Shown here one piece after another: positions 1 through 10,414 of a stretch of DNA of 64,000 bases (position 1 is its first letter; each line of letters starts with the position of its first letter). Source of the stretch: Rehmannia glutinosa (lineage: Eukaryota; Streptophyta; Magnoliopsida; Lamiales; Orobanchaceae); the NCBI GenBank assembly GCA_016081115.2, contig CM071925.1:15728441-15792440 (forward strand), in the 5' to 3' direction. The notes below the pieces were generated by a model. It ran no database searches, was not told the DNA's origin, and saw nothing but the letters and a program-made list of their open reading frames with translations. The translations under genes and the position numbers were made by a program.

Positions 1-446
1 CAGTCGACTTGACTTGACAACTATTTTACCCCTTTGTCTCGAGTCATCTCCAACCTTTTAGGAACGACTTAAGCTCTGTCACCGACAAGATGATGCTTTT
101 TTATTGACTTGATCGCTACTCCTCCATCCTTCACTGCCGCCTTTACAATTTGAATCTTCACTTCGATCTTGATCGAGTCTTGTAATCTTCAACTTTGAAT
201 TCAATTCATCTTAAACAGGCCTATCTATTACAAGTTGAATTACATAAAAAATGGGGTGCCAACTTCTTAATCTAAGTTTTATATGGTATCATCAAAATCT
301 AAACATAAATTTTCCCAACATCATTATATTTCCAGGACGAAACATGATTTAAGTTTGGTGGGGTTGTCAAGAATGCGTGATATTGTACTGTTGCATATAG
401 GTTGCATGTAGAAGCATATAAAATTGCATAAAATTTTTAATGTACG
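1..446 (+). mobile_element. Element F (Athila-type Gypsy), internal 3' noncoding fragment
   Basis: Positions 330-440 match, in opposite orientation, positions 26740-26850 inside element D. They also resemble the post-coding region of element C (from about 20780): an 'aaacatgatttaagtttgg' purine-rich stretch and then a 'gttgcatgtagaagcatata' motif. It therefore reads as plus-strand Athila-type sequence lying after the coding region. The fragment stops at 446, where minus-strand LTR sequence begins, and seems to resume at 28921. About 300 bp present in C between the two join points is missing. I could not assign 1-240. Confidence 0.5.
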
Positions 447-865
447 TGATTAGTGCATTCCTCTCAAAAGTGTGTAGATTTGTGTAACCCTAGTGTATTT
501 TGATGTATTTTCTTATGTAATATGTTGTTTTTTCGTCCAAGTCTTGGTCCTCCTTTTATAGGTGCTTTGAGAGATCACTGGTAGAGTCCCGACGAGATTA
601 GGAAACAAAATCAGCTGCAGAACAAACCACACGATTGTGCGAAATCACACGGGTGGGTCGTGTAATCCGTCTCCAAAAATCAAGTTGCACGGATGTGTAA
701 AATCATACGGAACCATTCACACGATCCGGTTATGTGCTTTTACACGGTCTGTGTAAGTTGTAAACATGTTAATTTGATCCTGGAGTCTTCATGAAAGTTG
801 TATCCCTTTTTCTTAGCTTTCCATAGCCACTTGAATCAGCTCAATATCAATTTTGTAGAGAAATG
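447..865 (-). repeat. Element D 3' LTR, piece 1 of 3 (truncated)
   Basis: Aligns in the same orientation with 28185 onward of the D 5' LTR (common start 'tgattagtgc'). About 870 bp that should precede it, equivalent to 27316-28184, are missing, so the outer end was lost by deletion. It contains a cluster of ACACGG/CCGTGT half-palindromes (630-760). The LTR is interrupted at 865 by B1 and resumes at 8656. Confidence 0.75.
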
Positions 866-2355
866 TATAAGTCCAAGCGGCTACGATAATCTAGAGGGGG
901 GGTGAATAGATTATCTCCATCTTTTCGATTTTGCCCTCTTTTTAACAATCGAATGCTCAAACAAAATAATAAAGGTGCGGAATGTAAACAACACACGTCG
1001 ATTTAAAGAGGTTCAACCCACCTAGGGCCTAATCCTCTACCACCCCAGTATATCCGGGATGGATTTCGAAAAGAAAAAGAATTTTATTAATTACCAAAAT
1101 TAATACAAATTCAACTTACAACACCTTGAAGAGCACCACACTCTTCTTCAACACCACCTTTGGAGATTACCACAATCTCCCTTTGAAGATTACCACAATC
1201 TTCCTTCAACGGCACCTTGTGAAGATTACCACAATCTTCAACCTTGAAGAATACCAAATTCTTCAACACCTCAATAAGAAGATTACCACAATCTTCTTAT
1301 ACCTATCACCTAGATCATCCAAGTGTGCTCTTACCACAAGAACACTCACAAGGATATCTTGTGTTTGAATGATAACAAAAATCAAGATTACAACTCAATA
1401 ATGAATATTACAATTTGAGTGCAAAGTGTAATCAAGAATAGCCTAGACCTCAAAGATGTGAAAGTGATAAGCTAGGCAATTTTACAACAAGAATAATAAC
1501 AATGAAAGACCAAGTGTTTGCTTGAAGTGTATCTTGTTGTGTTGTATCTCAATTGTTGTTTTGGTTGCTCCAAAACTTCCTCTATTTATAGGAGATGATT
1601 GATCAAGCATAGGCTCCTCTTGGGGATTGAAAATCTACAGAAAAATACAATTAAAACCAAGAATATAGCTGTTAGAAATCAATCCCACAATTTAAGGAAA
1701 TGTGTCATTGTCAAACGGTCGAAATTTCTTTCATCAAAAGATAGGGCGACCGGTCGCACAGAAATAGACGTTGGAAAAATACACAACAAAATAACACAGG
1801 TCGACCGGTCGACGTCTACCTCGACCGGTCGACCATCACCCCAACCGGTCCCCCTCTTGGATTTTGCAAAGATCAAGTGTTCCATTTCAAACACACTTGC
1901 AGTGCAGTCGGCCGCACCCGGGCGGCCGGTCGACCGGGACGGTCGACGCCTGATGCACGGCCGACCGCTTGTTTTTGCTTCCGTCTCATTTTCTTTCTAA
2001 AAACATCTTCAGTGCACGGGTTGCCCTATAGAGGATACCGGTCGACCACGAGACAGTAAAATATTGTCCAATTTTTGTCGAAAATAAAACTCAAGAAATA
2101 CTCCGAAAATTTAGTAAAAACATTTTAAACCGATCGGGAGTATTAGGACAACATTTAGGAACCTTGTTTAGGAGTGAAAAAATCCATTGATATAAAATCA
2201 TTAAAAGTGTTGTCCAAAAAATAAACTTGAGGAAATACTCCGGAAAATATTAAAACCATTTTAAATCATTTAGGAGTATTTGGACAACCTTTAAAAGCAT
2301 TGTTTTGGTGACAAAATAAAATCATCAAAATTAAGATAAAAACATGTATCAAACA
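866..2355 (-). repeat. B1 3' LTR
   Basis: 1490 bp. In element direction it begins TGTTTGATACATG and ends ACTTATA, where the partner LTR has ACTTACA (CA changed to TA). Palindromic CGACCGGTCG-type motifs lie at 1750-2050. A TATA box, read on the minus strand, lies at about 1582-1592, downstream of the palindromes. It differs from 7178-8655 mostly at the palindromes and at CAG/CTG sites. Confidence 0.9.
1582..1592 (-). promoter_or_regulatory. TATA box of B1 3' LTR
   Basis: Reads TCCTATAAATAG-like on the minus strand, and the same site is kept in all four B-family LTRs. The palindrome cluster (1750-2050) lies upstream in element direction, as expected for a U3 enhancer and promoter layout. Confidence 0.55.
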
Positions 2356-2368
2356 ATCTCCCCTTTTT
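2356..2368 (-). other. B1 polypurine tract (PPT)
   Basis: Reads AAAAAGGGGAGAT on the minus strand, directly before the 3' LTR. This is the plus-strand DNA primer site. Further purine runs occur inside the element at about 2524-2532 and 2779-2787. Confidence 0.8.
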
Positions 2369-3592
2369 GATGATTACAAACCAAAACAATTTTTACACAA
2401 ACTAAGAGAGCAATTTTAGAAATGATTTTCCGGTAAAAACATTTGACCGTTTGGAAGCAACCAAAATTTCCAAAAAAATTAAAGCAACCAAGTAGGGAGT
2501 AAATATTTTCAATAATAAGCACAAGCTCCCCCTATCAACAAGCACATCAAGAATAATGTAAGAGCAATAATCCATAAGCTAAAAGCTTTAGCTTTTACAA
2601 TTTGTTCAAGAGCTTATAAGCTCCTGTCACAAAACAACATTAAACAATAATATAAGTCCATCAAGCAACAATTGGACTAAGAACAAATCACAACTTATGG
2701 CTTTTATGAGCCATAGCTTATAGCTTTTATGACAAGCTTTTATTAGCTTCTTTGAGCTAATGAGCCAATATCCTGTTTCTCCCCCTTTGGAATCATCAAA
2801 AAGAATGTTAGGATGGTGAAAACATCATAGAAGTATATCAAAGTGCGCCAAAGAAATGGTTTATCAACCATTGAGCAATTTAGGCTTAAAAACCAAGGAA
2901 AATGGGAGAAATTGAAACATAAAAGATCCATGAGCTTATTAGTAAGCTAAAAACATGATTTCAAAAAGATTTTAAGACATTTTGAAGCAAGAGAATCATG
3001 TAGAAGTTGAAAGTTTCATTGCGACATTTTAACAAACACCTTGTGTGCGTGAAAAATAGAAGAGGTTGTATATAACCTTTGTAAATGGTTCAAGCCAAAA
3101 ATTTTCATATCATCAATCAACCTCATTTCAAAGCTCAAAAAAAATCATATGCACCATATGCAACAATTTGTTCAACAAATAAGAGGCTTAAAATAGATTC
3201 TCAAGGGTTCAACCCAATTGAGATAAGCTAAGAATGATCAAGGCATTACAAATACCAAAAATTAGAGCATCCATCAAGTAATAAGTCATGCTTTCAACAA
3301 TACATGTATCAAATGTCCCAACATATCCAACTAAGCATAATGAACAAGGCAATAAAAGAAGCACTTTTACCATCAAGTACTTCATACCAATTATCAAACA
3401 ATGCTTTAGAGTATTTTTACCATCAAATACTCCATCAAGGTCATGATCATTCACAAGTCATTATCAACTTGCAATTTTAACCCTTTAAGAAAAACAAGCA
3501 AATATCATTAGTACAAATAAGTTTTACAAAAGTTCATAAAAGTACAAAGCAACTTAAATGAAAATGCTAGAAAGTAAAGGGGTGGGATAACA
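2369..3592 (-). other. B1 3' noncoding region with AGCTT-type dyads
   Basis: No credible ORF. The segment 2575-2790 is dense in short inverted motifs built from AAGCTT, AGCTTATAAGCT and AAAGCTTTAGC, between extra polypurine runs. The same arrangement is kept in A (about 42235-42674) and B2 (about 56424-56900), which suggests a constrained cis-acting segment such as a PPT-associated structure. The remainder is AT-rich without recognisable signals. Confidence 0.5.
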
Positions 3593-4919
3593 TCATTCCT
3601 CATCCGAGGAGAAGCAAGATCCGGGAATTAAGTCCTTGATGAATTTCTTTAACTTGCCGATAGACTTTTGCATTTTGGAGGTCTTTTGCTCCAAAGCCTC
3701 ATACCTTGTCTCATGAAAAGCCCTCATCTCATCAAATTCGGCTTGAGTATACCTCAGGCGGTTGAGCACCGGTATTACCCTCCGGATTGCTCGGTTCGCC
3801 CTCTTCCGCCAATCTTGCGGCCTCGATGTCATCAAAGAAGTCATTAGGATCGGGAGACTCTTGACCTCTTCCTCTCGCCATTTTGGTTGGTCGGATTTCC
3901 ATGTTCTTGCGCATAGTGACCATTTGGGTGATGTTATCAATGTCAAAGTCGTTTTGAAATACCTCCGAGTTACACTCCGACGAAGGTAGTCCCGATTGAA
4001 TAAGAAGTTTACAAATCCAATTTCCCATAACCAACTTCTTATTACCTCGAGTAATGGACTCGATTAAACATTGAATAAGTATGGCACCAAAGTTAAGTGG
4101 TTCCCTCCTAGCAATCTTATAAGTCAAAAATAATCCATATTGCTAGGCATCTTTCCCGACTTACCACAAATGCAATATGCGACAATGACCGATAAAATGC
4201 GATGCTCAAGTGTCATTGCCAACAAAGAATACTTTGGCCATACTCCCAAATACGTCTTAACTTCTTTCATCGACACCCCCAACATTTCATCATTCCAAGT
4301 CCCACAAGAGAAATAATCCCAACCACCTTCTCTAACATGTAAAAGCCGGCAAATATCATTGGGAGTCCATCTAAAATGACGACCCTTTATAAGTTTAATT
4401 AACGGCAATCGGCTTTCTATCATTATCATATTCGACCCACATATTGGCATAAAAGAGTTGGATAATATCATCATCATACAACACATAAGCATGCTCCCAT
4501 AAATACATCCAACCTTGCTCCTCAAAAAATCCTCTTATAGTAGGATACTCATTTGTAAATGAACTAACACGACACATTTTAGTCCGAGCAATAGATTTAC
4601 CTCCCATCCCCGAATCCTCATAGTACCATTCCGCATACTTATTGATGAAATTAATAGCATTCGGGAATTAGAGCTTGAGTAACAAAAGATTTTTTACCTT
4701 TCGCCCAACGGCAATTTTCGAGCGAAATTGTTCCGCGAAGCTCGGTAATTTGGGCCCGAGAGAGAATGGGATTTTGAACATCATCACCTTCTTGAGCCAC
4801 GTTTCTTTGAGCGGCTCGAATATCCCTTGTTCGGCCGTCTCGCCGATTTCTCAAGTACCCTCTCCGCCCTTTCTTATCTTAGAAGTGGGATTTTGATCGG
4901 TGGAATTTCTTGGAGGAGC
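3593..4919 (-). pseudogene. B1 second ORF: putative plant transposon-protein domain, frameshifted
   Basis: The start codon is placed at 4919 (protein begins MAPPRNST), because B2 has the same start at 59060. The product spreads over several frames. Recognisable blocks in order are a basic N-terminus, 'FFEEQGWMYLWE', 'YANMWVEYD', 'HFRWTPNDICRLLHVREGGWD', 'YCICGKSGKMPSN', 'LNFGAILIQCLIES', then an acidic linker and a short C-terminal coiled coil. The central part resembles the domain often annotated as 'putative plant transposon protein' in plant retroelements; that is from memory of the family. Its function is unknown. It sits between gag and the 3' region, where other retroelements carry env-like genes. 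At least four frame changes make this copy non-functional as read. Confidence 0.55.
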
Positions 4920-5096
4920 CATATATGTAAGATTCTTGTGAAAATAAGAAGATTAGCAACAAGAATCGTGAAAAATGATGAAGAATTGAAGATTTTAAAG
5001 AAAAGGGGTGAAATGCGCTGAACAAGGGTTTTGAGAATTTTATCTGCGTCTGTTTTGAAACGAAGACAGAAAGTTTAAAACCTGAAAAATTGGCCT

Positions 5097-5133
5097 GGGC
5101 GACCGGTCGATGTGCAGGGCGACTGGTCGCCCC
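5097..5133 (-). promoter_or_regulatory. Internal CCGGTCG palindrome pair upstream of ORF2
   Basis: Two GGGCGACCGGTCG-like motifs, the second with ACTGGTCG, lie about 180-215 bp upstream of the ORF2 start on the minus strand. They repeat the motif of the LTR promoter cluster. B2 has the equivalent at about 59230-59285 and A at 41529-41583. A second, internal promoter is a possibility, not shown. Confidence 0.35.
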
Positions 5134-5199
5134 TGCTATGACCGTCCCAGGTGATTTTTCTTTCTCCCAGAGTTTTCCAAAATTCGATTTTTCACCCAA

Positions 5200-5774
5200 A
5201 AAGTTTTAAAACTTTGCAAAAATATAAGTTTGGACTATATCCAACAAATATGGGTTTTGGGAAAACATATAAACGATAAAATCGAGACTAAACACGTAGT
5301 GCCTTTAAAAGAAAATATTTGCATGATCAATTAGGGGCACTTAAGGGGTCAAAATGAAATATCTTGAAAGATATGTGCATAAGCATAATATCGAGTTTAA
5401 AGAAAAATACGAGTAGACATACCTCGATGGTTTAAGAAACTTGATGACGTAATAGCCAATGAGTATGAAATATGTATCCTACACAATTCTTAGACAACAT
5501 TTTCATAGAAAATTCAAGTGTAGGCAAATAATATGAAATATCAAAAAGTGCTTATGCTATAAGATTTCATAGGAGATAATAAGTCACATAAGTCTAATAA
5601 AATGCTCAAGAGTTTTAGAAAATCATGCAAGGTCTCTTTTTTAAAAAATTTGAAACTCATAAATATATAAGAGACCTTAAAAAAATACTTGAAGATACAT
5701 TTTGCAATTAAGACACAATTAAAAGTATGCATAGATTTAAAAATAAAATGCATATACAAATGGGGAGATACGGT
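5200..5774 (-). other. B1 spacer between gag and ORF2
   Basis: AT-rich, with no ORF I would defend. It matches 59380-59900 of B2 closely, so it is a normal part of the family and not a later insertion. Confidence 0.5.
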
Positions 5775-7113
5775 TTACCAATTACGCCGTTTCCATGGGT
5801 TGTGTCTTTCCCATTGTTGATGATATCTTCCCATTGAGAAGTCACTTTGTTGATGATGACTTTTCCATTTCCAAGATTGGTTGCCTTCCCATGGTTGATG
5901 GTTTCTTCTTCTTTGAAAATCATCTTGTTGATGATGTCTTTGCCATTTCCAAGATTGTGTTCTTCCCATTTTTGATTATACGCTCTTCTTGGAAATTGGC
6001 TTTGTTGAGAGTAGTTTCTCCTTCTTTGATCAAATGAAACGTTCATTTGATGTTTTCTTGGTGGCATGAATTTTCTCCGATTTTTGCTTTGCTTTAGGGT
6101 ACCTAATAGCACATTGTTTTGTGGTACCCTCATGTGTTTGGGTCCTTTAAGATTAGCTTTGAGACTTTTAGGTCTCCAACAATATTTAGAGCTATTTCTC
6201 CCGACAAGAATTAGCCGTATGACCCTTTTGCCACAATAAAAACAAGTAATAATTCTAGAAGCATAATGACCAATATGCATAGTGACTTGATCCTTTTTCA
6301 TATGATTAACAACATTAGGCTTATGATCAAGTCCTTTATCACAATTATGAATATCAACGATATTGGACATTTTATTGGTACTCAAGTTGGATTTTAATAA
6401 ATCCTTTTTCATGCAATCAATATTCTCAACAAGAGTACTATTTTCTTTTTCAAGGTTTCTAACCTTGTCAAGTGTGGTGGTGTGAGCACATGATAGTGAT
6501 TCATAAGAAGTAAATAAACTATCCTTATCATTTTTCAAAATATTGAATTCCTTTTTCAAATTTTTGTATCTAACAAGTAAGCTTTGGAATTCATTTTGAA
6601 GTTCATCATAATCATTTTGTAAATCACTATAATCATTTTGAATGACAATATCATAGGAAGTAGAGGTTTAAGACATACCTCATTTTCTTCATTGATGCCC
6701 ATAAAACAATATTCAACTTCTTCATAATTGGAAGTAGATGCTTTTGTTTGACTCCTTTCATTTGCAAATACTCCATAGATGGCTTCTAATTTTTCCATAC
6801 TTCATGTGCCGACTTTATTCCTACAATATGTTCATATTCTAAATTAGTAAATGAACAATACAAAATATTTAAAGCCTTACCGTTTAAGGAGATGATTTTC
6901 TTTTCTTCATCATTGAGCTTTTTGAAGCCTTTTGAGGTGTATGGTGTATCTTTCGTCGGAATGGATTCTCCATTAATGACGGTGATCCAAATGTCGAACC
7001 CACAACCTTGTAGATAGCATTCCATTCTTTCTTTCCAAAAATTAAAATTCTTGGAATCAAATAGTGGTGGCTTGGTGGTGGAGGTGCGGATAGATGAGCT
7101 TCGTCAGAGTCGT
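5775..7113 (-). pseudogene. B1 gag (Copia-type), broken
   Basis: Capsid/nucleocapsid protein of a Copia element. The N-terminal part has the Copia gag signature (KPPLFDSKNFNFW, YLQGCGFDIW, SLNGKALNILYCS, KSAHEVW). A stretch that follows HEVW..IYG in element A's gag is absent here, so this gag is internally shortened. Next come a coiled-coil-like segment, a CCHC knuckle begun as CFYCGK but frameshifted, and a C-terminus rich in Trp, Gln, His and Asn with about three imperfect repeats. The codon aligned with A's gag start (MATNEA) is ACG, not ATG, at 7113. Stops and frameshifts near 6556, 6790 and 6230 disrupt it. Confidence 0.75.
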
Positions 7114-7162
7114 CGATCGTTTCTCTTCACTCGCGATGTGAAACGAGCTTGCCAAAGAGTTT

Positions 7163-7175
7163 GTCTTTGATACCA
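7163..7175 (-). other. B1 primer binding site
   Basis: TGGTATCAAAGAC on the minus strand, two bases inside the 5' LTR. It matches the initiator-Met tRNA 3' end used by Copia elements (TGGTATCAGAGC) with small changes. Confidence 0.8.
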
Positions 7176-7177
7176 CT

Positions 7178-8655
7178 TGTAAGTCAAGCGCTACGATAAT
7201 CTAGAGGGTGAATAGATTATCTCCATCTTTTCGATTTTGCCCTCTTTTTAACAATCGAATGCTCAAACAAAATAATAAAGGTGCGGAATGTAAACAACAC
7301 ACGTCGATTTAAAGAGGTTCAACCCACCTAGGGCCTAATCCTCTACCACCCCAAAGATATCAGGGATGGATTTCGAAAAGAAAAAGAATTTTATTAATTA
7401 CCAAAATTAATACAAATTCAACTTACAACACCTTGAAGAGCACCACACTCTTCTTCAACACCACCTTTGGAGATTACCACAATCTCCCTTTGAAGATTAC
7501 CACAATCTTCCTTCAACGGCACCTTGTGAAGATTACCACAATCTTCAACCTTGAAGAATACCAAATTCTTCAACACCTCAATAAGAAGATTACCACAATC
7601 TTCTTGTACCTATCACCTAGATCATCCAAGTGTGCTCTTACCACAAGAACACTCACAAGGATATCTTGTGTTTGAATGATAACAAAAATCAAGATTACAA
7701 CTCAATAATGAATATTACAATTTGAGTGCAAAGTGTAATCAAGAATAACCTAGACCTCAAAGATGTGAAAGTGATAAGCTAGGCAATTTTACAACAAGAA
7801 TAATAACAATGAAAGACCAAGTGTTTGCTTGAAGTGTATCTTGTTGTGTTGTATCTCAATTGTTGTTTTGGTTGCTCCAAAACTTCCTCTATTTATAGGA
7901 GATGATTGATCAAGCATAGGCTCCTCTTGGGGATTGAAAATCTACGTAAAAATACAATTAAAATCAAGAATATAGTTAGAAATCAATCCCACAATTTAAG
8001 GAAATGTGTCTGTTTGTCAAACGGTCGAAATTTGTTTTCAAAGATAGAGCGACGACGGCCGCACGTAAATAGACGTTGGAAAAATACACAAACAAAATAA
8101 CACATGGGGCGGCCGTCGCGTCTACCTCGGCCGGCCGACCATCACCCCAACCGGTCCCCCTCTTGGATTTTGCAAAGATCAAGTGTTCGCATTTCAAACA
8201 CACTTGCAGTGGTCGCACTGGCAACCGGTCGACCGGGACGTCGCCGACGCCGGGCGACCGGTCGACCTGCTTGTTTTTGCTTCCGTCTCATTTTTGCTTT
8301 CTAAAAACATCTTCAGTGCGGGTTGCCCTATAGGGCGGCCAGGTCGACCACGAGACGTAAATATTGTCCAATTTTTGTCGAAAATAAAACTCAAGAAATA
8401 CTCCGAAAATTTAGTAAAAACATTTTAAACCGATCGGGAGTATTAGGACAACATTTAGGAACCTTGTTTAGGAGTGAAAAAATCCATTGATATAAAATCA
8501 TTAAAAGTGTTGTCCAAAAAAATAAACTTGAGGAAATACTAGGAAAATATTAAAACCATTTTAAATCATTTAGGAGTATTTGGACAACCTTTAAAAGCAT
8601 TGTTTTGGTGACAAAATAAAATCATCAAAATTAAGATAAAAACATGTATCAAACA
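7178..8655 (-). repeat. B1 5' LTR
   Basis: 1478 bp, TG...CA. TATA box at about 7889-7899 (minus). The palindrome-rich promoter segment spans about 8050-8350. It is close to the partner LTR except for clusters of changes at CCGG and CAG/CTG sites, for example CAG to CGT near 7943, 8062 and 8355. Confidence 0.9.
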
Positions 8656-8810
8656 AAATGTATGGCCAAAATACTAAATCATGCCAGTGTCGAAAACTAT
8701 TAGTGCGTTTAGATGTTTTCGGAAGCAATTCCCTTTTGTTCGATTGTCTATACTTCTTTCCTTCACATCTTTGCTCGTACAATGGCTCTTGATATATCAT
8801 TTGGAACGTG
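8656..8810 (-). repeat. Element D 3' LTR, piece 2 of 3
   Basis: Continues piece 1 after B1 and aligns with about 28607-28757 of the D 5' LTR ('tatggccaaaatactaaa...'). It ends at ACGTG (8806-8810), the target duplication of element C. Confidence 0.8.
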
Positions 8811-10258
8811 TGTTTAGTGTGAGTTTTGCATATATTTTGGGCATGATTTTGGCTATAATGAGTTGATAAACATGTATTAACTCAGTAAAATGGGTCGTGT
8901 TCTCATATAATGGAAAAGATATTACGATTTGCTCATTTTGTAGGGAAATAACGATGTTTGGAGCACTTTTGTGGAAAATCGGAGCATTGCAGTATAAGAC
9001 CATCAAGAATCGGGCGATTTCGCGAAGTATAGAGCTGAACCAAGAAGAAATCAGAGGAACCAAGTGAAAAATAGACACGCACGGGCAGCCTGTGCGCATA
9101 GGCACGGCCTGTGCATGATCCATATAAAAGGGTTGGACATTCGACTTGACTCATGGGCTGGTCGTGCTTATATGCACGGCCCGTGCATCTGCTCAAGAGA
9201 AAATCAAAGTTTCGACTTGACACACGGGCTGGTTGTGCGCATAGGCATGGCCCGTGCGTCTGTGCGGGTTTGCAGAGTTTCGCTTCGTATTAACTTAGGT
9301 TTAGCCTGGGGATGTTATAAATATAGAGGTGACAGACCCCGAAGAGGAGGCACACATACTTCTACCCTAAAAAGCAGAGAAAAGAGCATCCTTCTACTGG
9401 GGGAATCGAGAGAAAGGTCGAGATCGCATCCACGCTTGAGGATTGAAGATTGATTGAGAGATCATCGATACCCCTGAGTTTTCTTACTCCATTGTATTCT
9501 TATTTTCATCTAATGTGATATGGATATGAACAATTTGTCTATGAATTATTCGTTTCCCATGTCCGGCTAAACATCTTGTGATACCGTGGTTTGGGATTAG
9601 GTTAATTAACTCTTGTTTGATGCTTAATTTTAATTGATGTTATTATTTCGAACCCTATTCGAGTACTTTGCTTTATTACTTGTTTTATCATATGGCCAAT
9701 GGTTTAACATGCTTGATGTGTTGATTCATAATTCGAGAGATGAGTTTCAATACTAGATCTTGAGTACTTGACATGAATACTTTGCATGATTGAGAAGTCT
9801 CTGTGAGTATTTGTGAGGATTGCGATCTTATATGCTTTTGGGAGTTGTTTATCTTATGTTGAGTAGAGATGCAGCATAGAAAATTCAATCAACGTAGTTA
9901 TTTTGTCTCGAGAGAGAGGATAAATTACTTTTGTGATCGTCTTATAGGGAAGATAGGTAATAACTTTGGCTTGATTAATCTGATAACACAAGGGAGATTA
10001 ACTGAAACCATAACCCTGGAATCCATCCATCTACTTGATCTTTTCAATCGTAACTCTTTGCTTTGTTATTTTTATGATAAAATATTTTCTTAGTTTCATA
10101 AAACAACAATCACATTTCGATTGTCTAAATAAAAATAGTGCTATTACAATCTCAATTCTTAGTGCATTAATTTATTAGTCTATGTGGGATCGACCTTGCT
10201 TACCCTATCTATTAATTACACCGTTCACTTGCGGTGAAGCTAAGAAATAAGGTGAACA
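8811..10258 (+). repeat. C 5' LTR
   Basis: 1448 bp. U3 carries a run of GCACGG/CCGTGC half-palindromes (9076-9265), then a TATA box (about 9316-9325). Apparent open frames across the GC-rich motifs are composition effects, not genes. Confidence 0.9.
9316..9325 (+). promoter_or_regulatory. TATA box of C 5' LTR
   Basis: TATAAATATA about 50 bp after the last GCACGG-type palindrome. The site is kept in the 3' LTR at about 24323-24330. Confidence 0.55.
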
Positions 10259-10264
10259 AGTTTT

Positions 10265-10282
10265 TCGCACCGTTGTCAGGGA
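10265..10282 (+). other. C primer binding site (tRNA-Asp type)
   Basis: TCGCACCGTTGTCAGGGA against the usual Athila/Tat site TGGCGCCGTTGCCGGGGA. The mismatches suggest decay. It lies six bases after the LTR end. Confidence 0.75.
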
Positions 10283-10414
10283 CTAATTAAATTTTTAGTA
10301 CTAATATTGCGATAAATAGTGTTATTTTTAATTTCGATATTATTTTCTTTTTATTGTGTTAAGTCATATTCCTACAGTGTTTGATTTGTTTTTTTTAGTT
10401 GGTTCAGGTAGTGC

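Larger units (their letters stand above)
866..8655 (-). mobile_element. Element B1: non-autonomous Sirevirus-like Copia retrotransposon
   Basis: It is bounded by two LTRs of about 1.48 kb (866-2355 and 7178-8655) and flanked by the 5-bp duplication AAATG (861-865, 8656-8660). On the minus strand the order is 5' LTR, tRNA-iMet-type primer site, gag, a second ORF unrelated to pol, a 1.2-kb noncoding tract with several polypurine runs, the PPT, and the 3' LTR. Protease, integrase, RT and RNase H are absent, so movement would need enzymes supplied by a relative such as A. The long LTRs with palindromes and the repeated polypurine tracts fit Sireviruses. That lineage call is inference because there is no RT to classify. 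Confidence 0.9.

Noticed and set aside
9064..9453. ORFs of 100-130 residues across LTR promoter segments (also 23293-23658, 24029-24331, 1599-2000)
   Set aside because: They follow the GC-rich palindromes, occur in several frames on both strands, and change between LTR copies.
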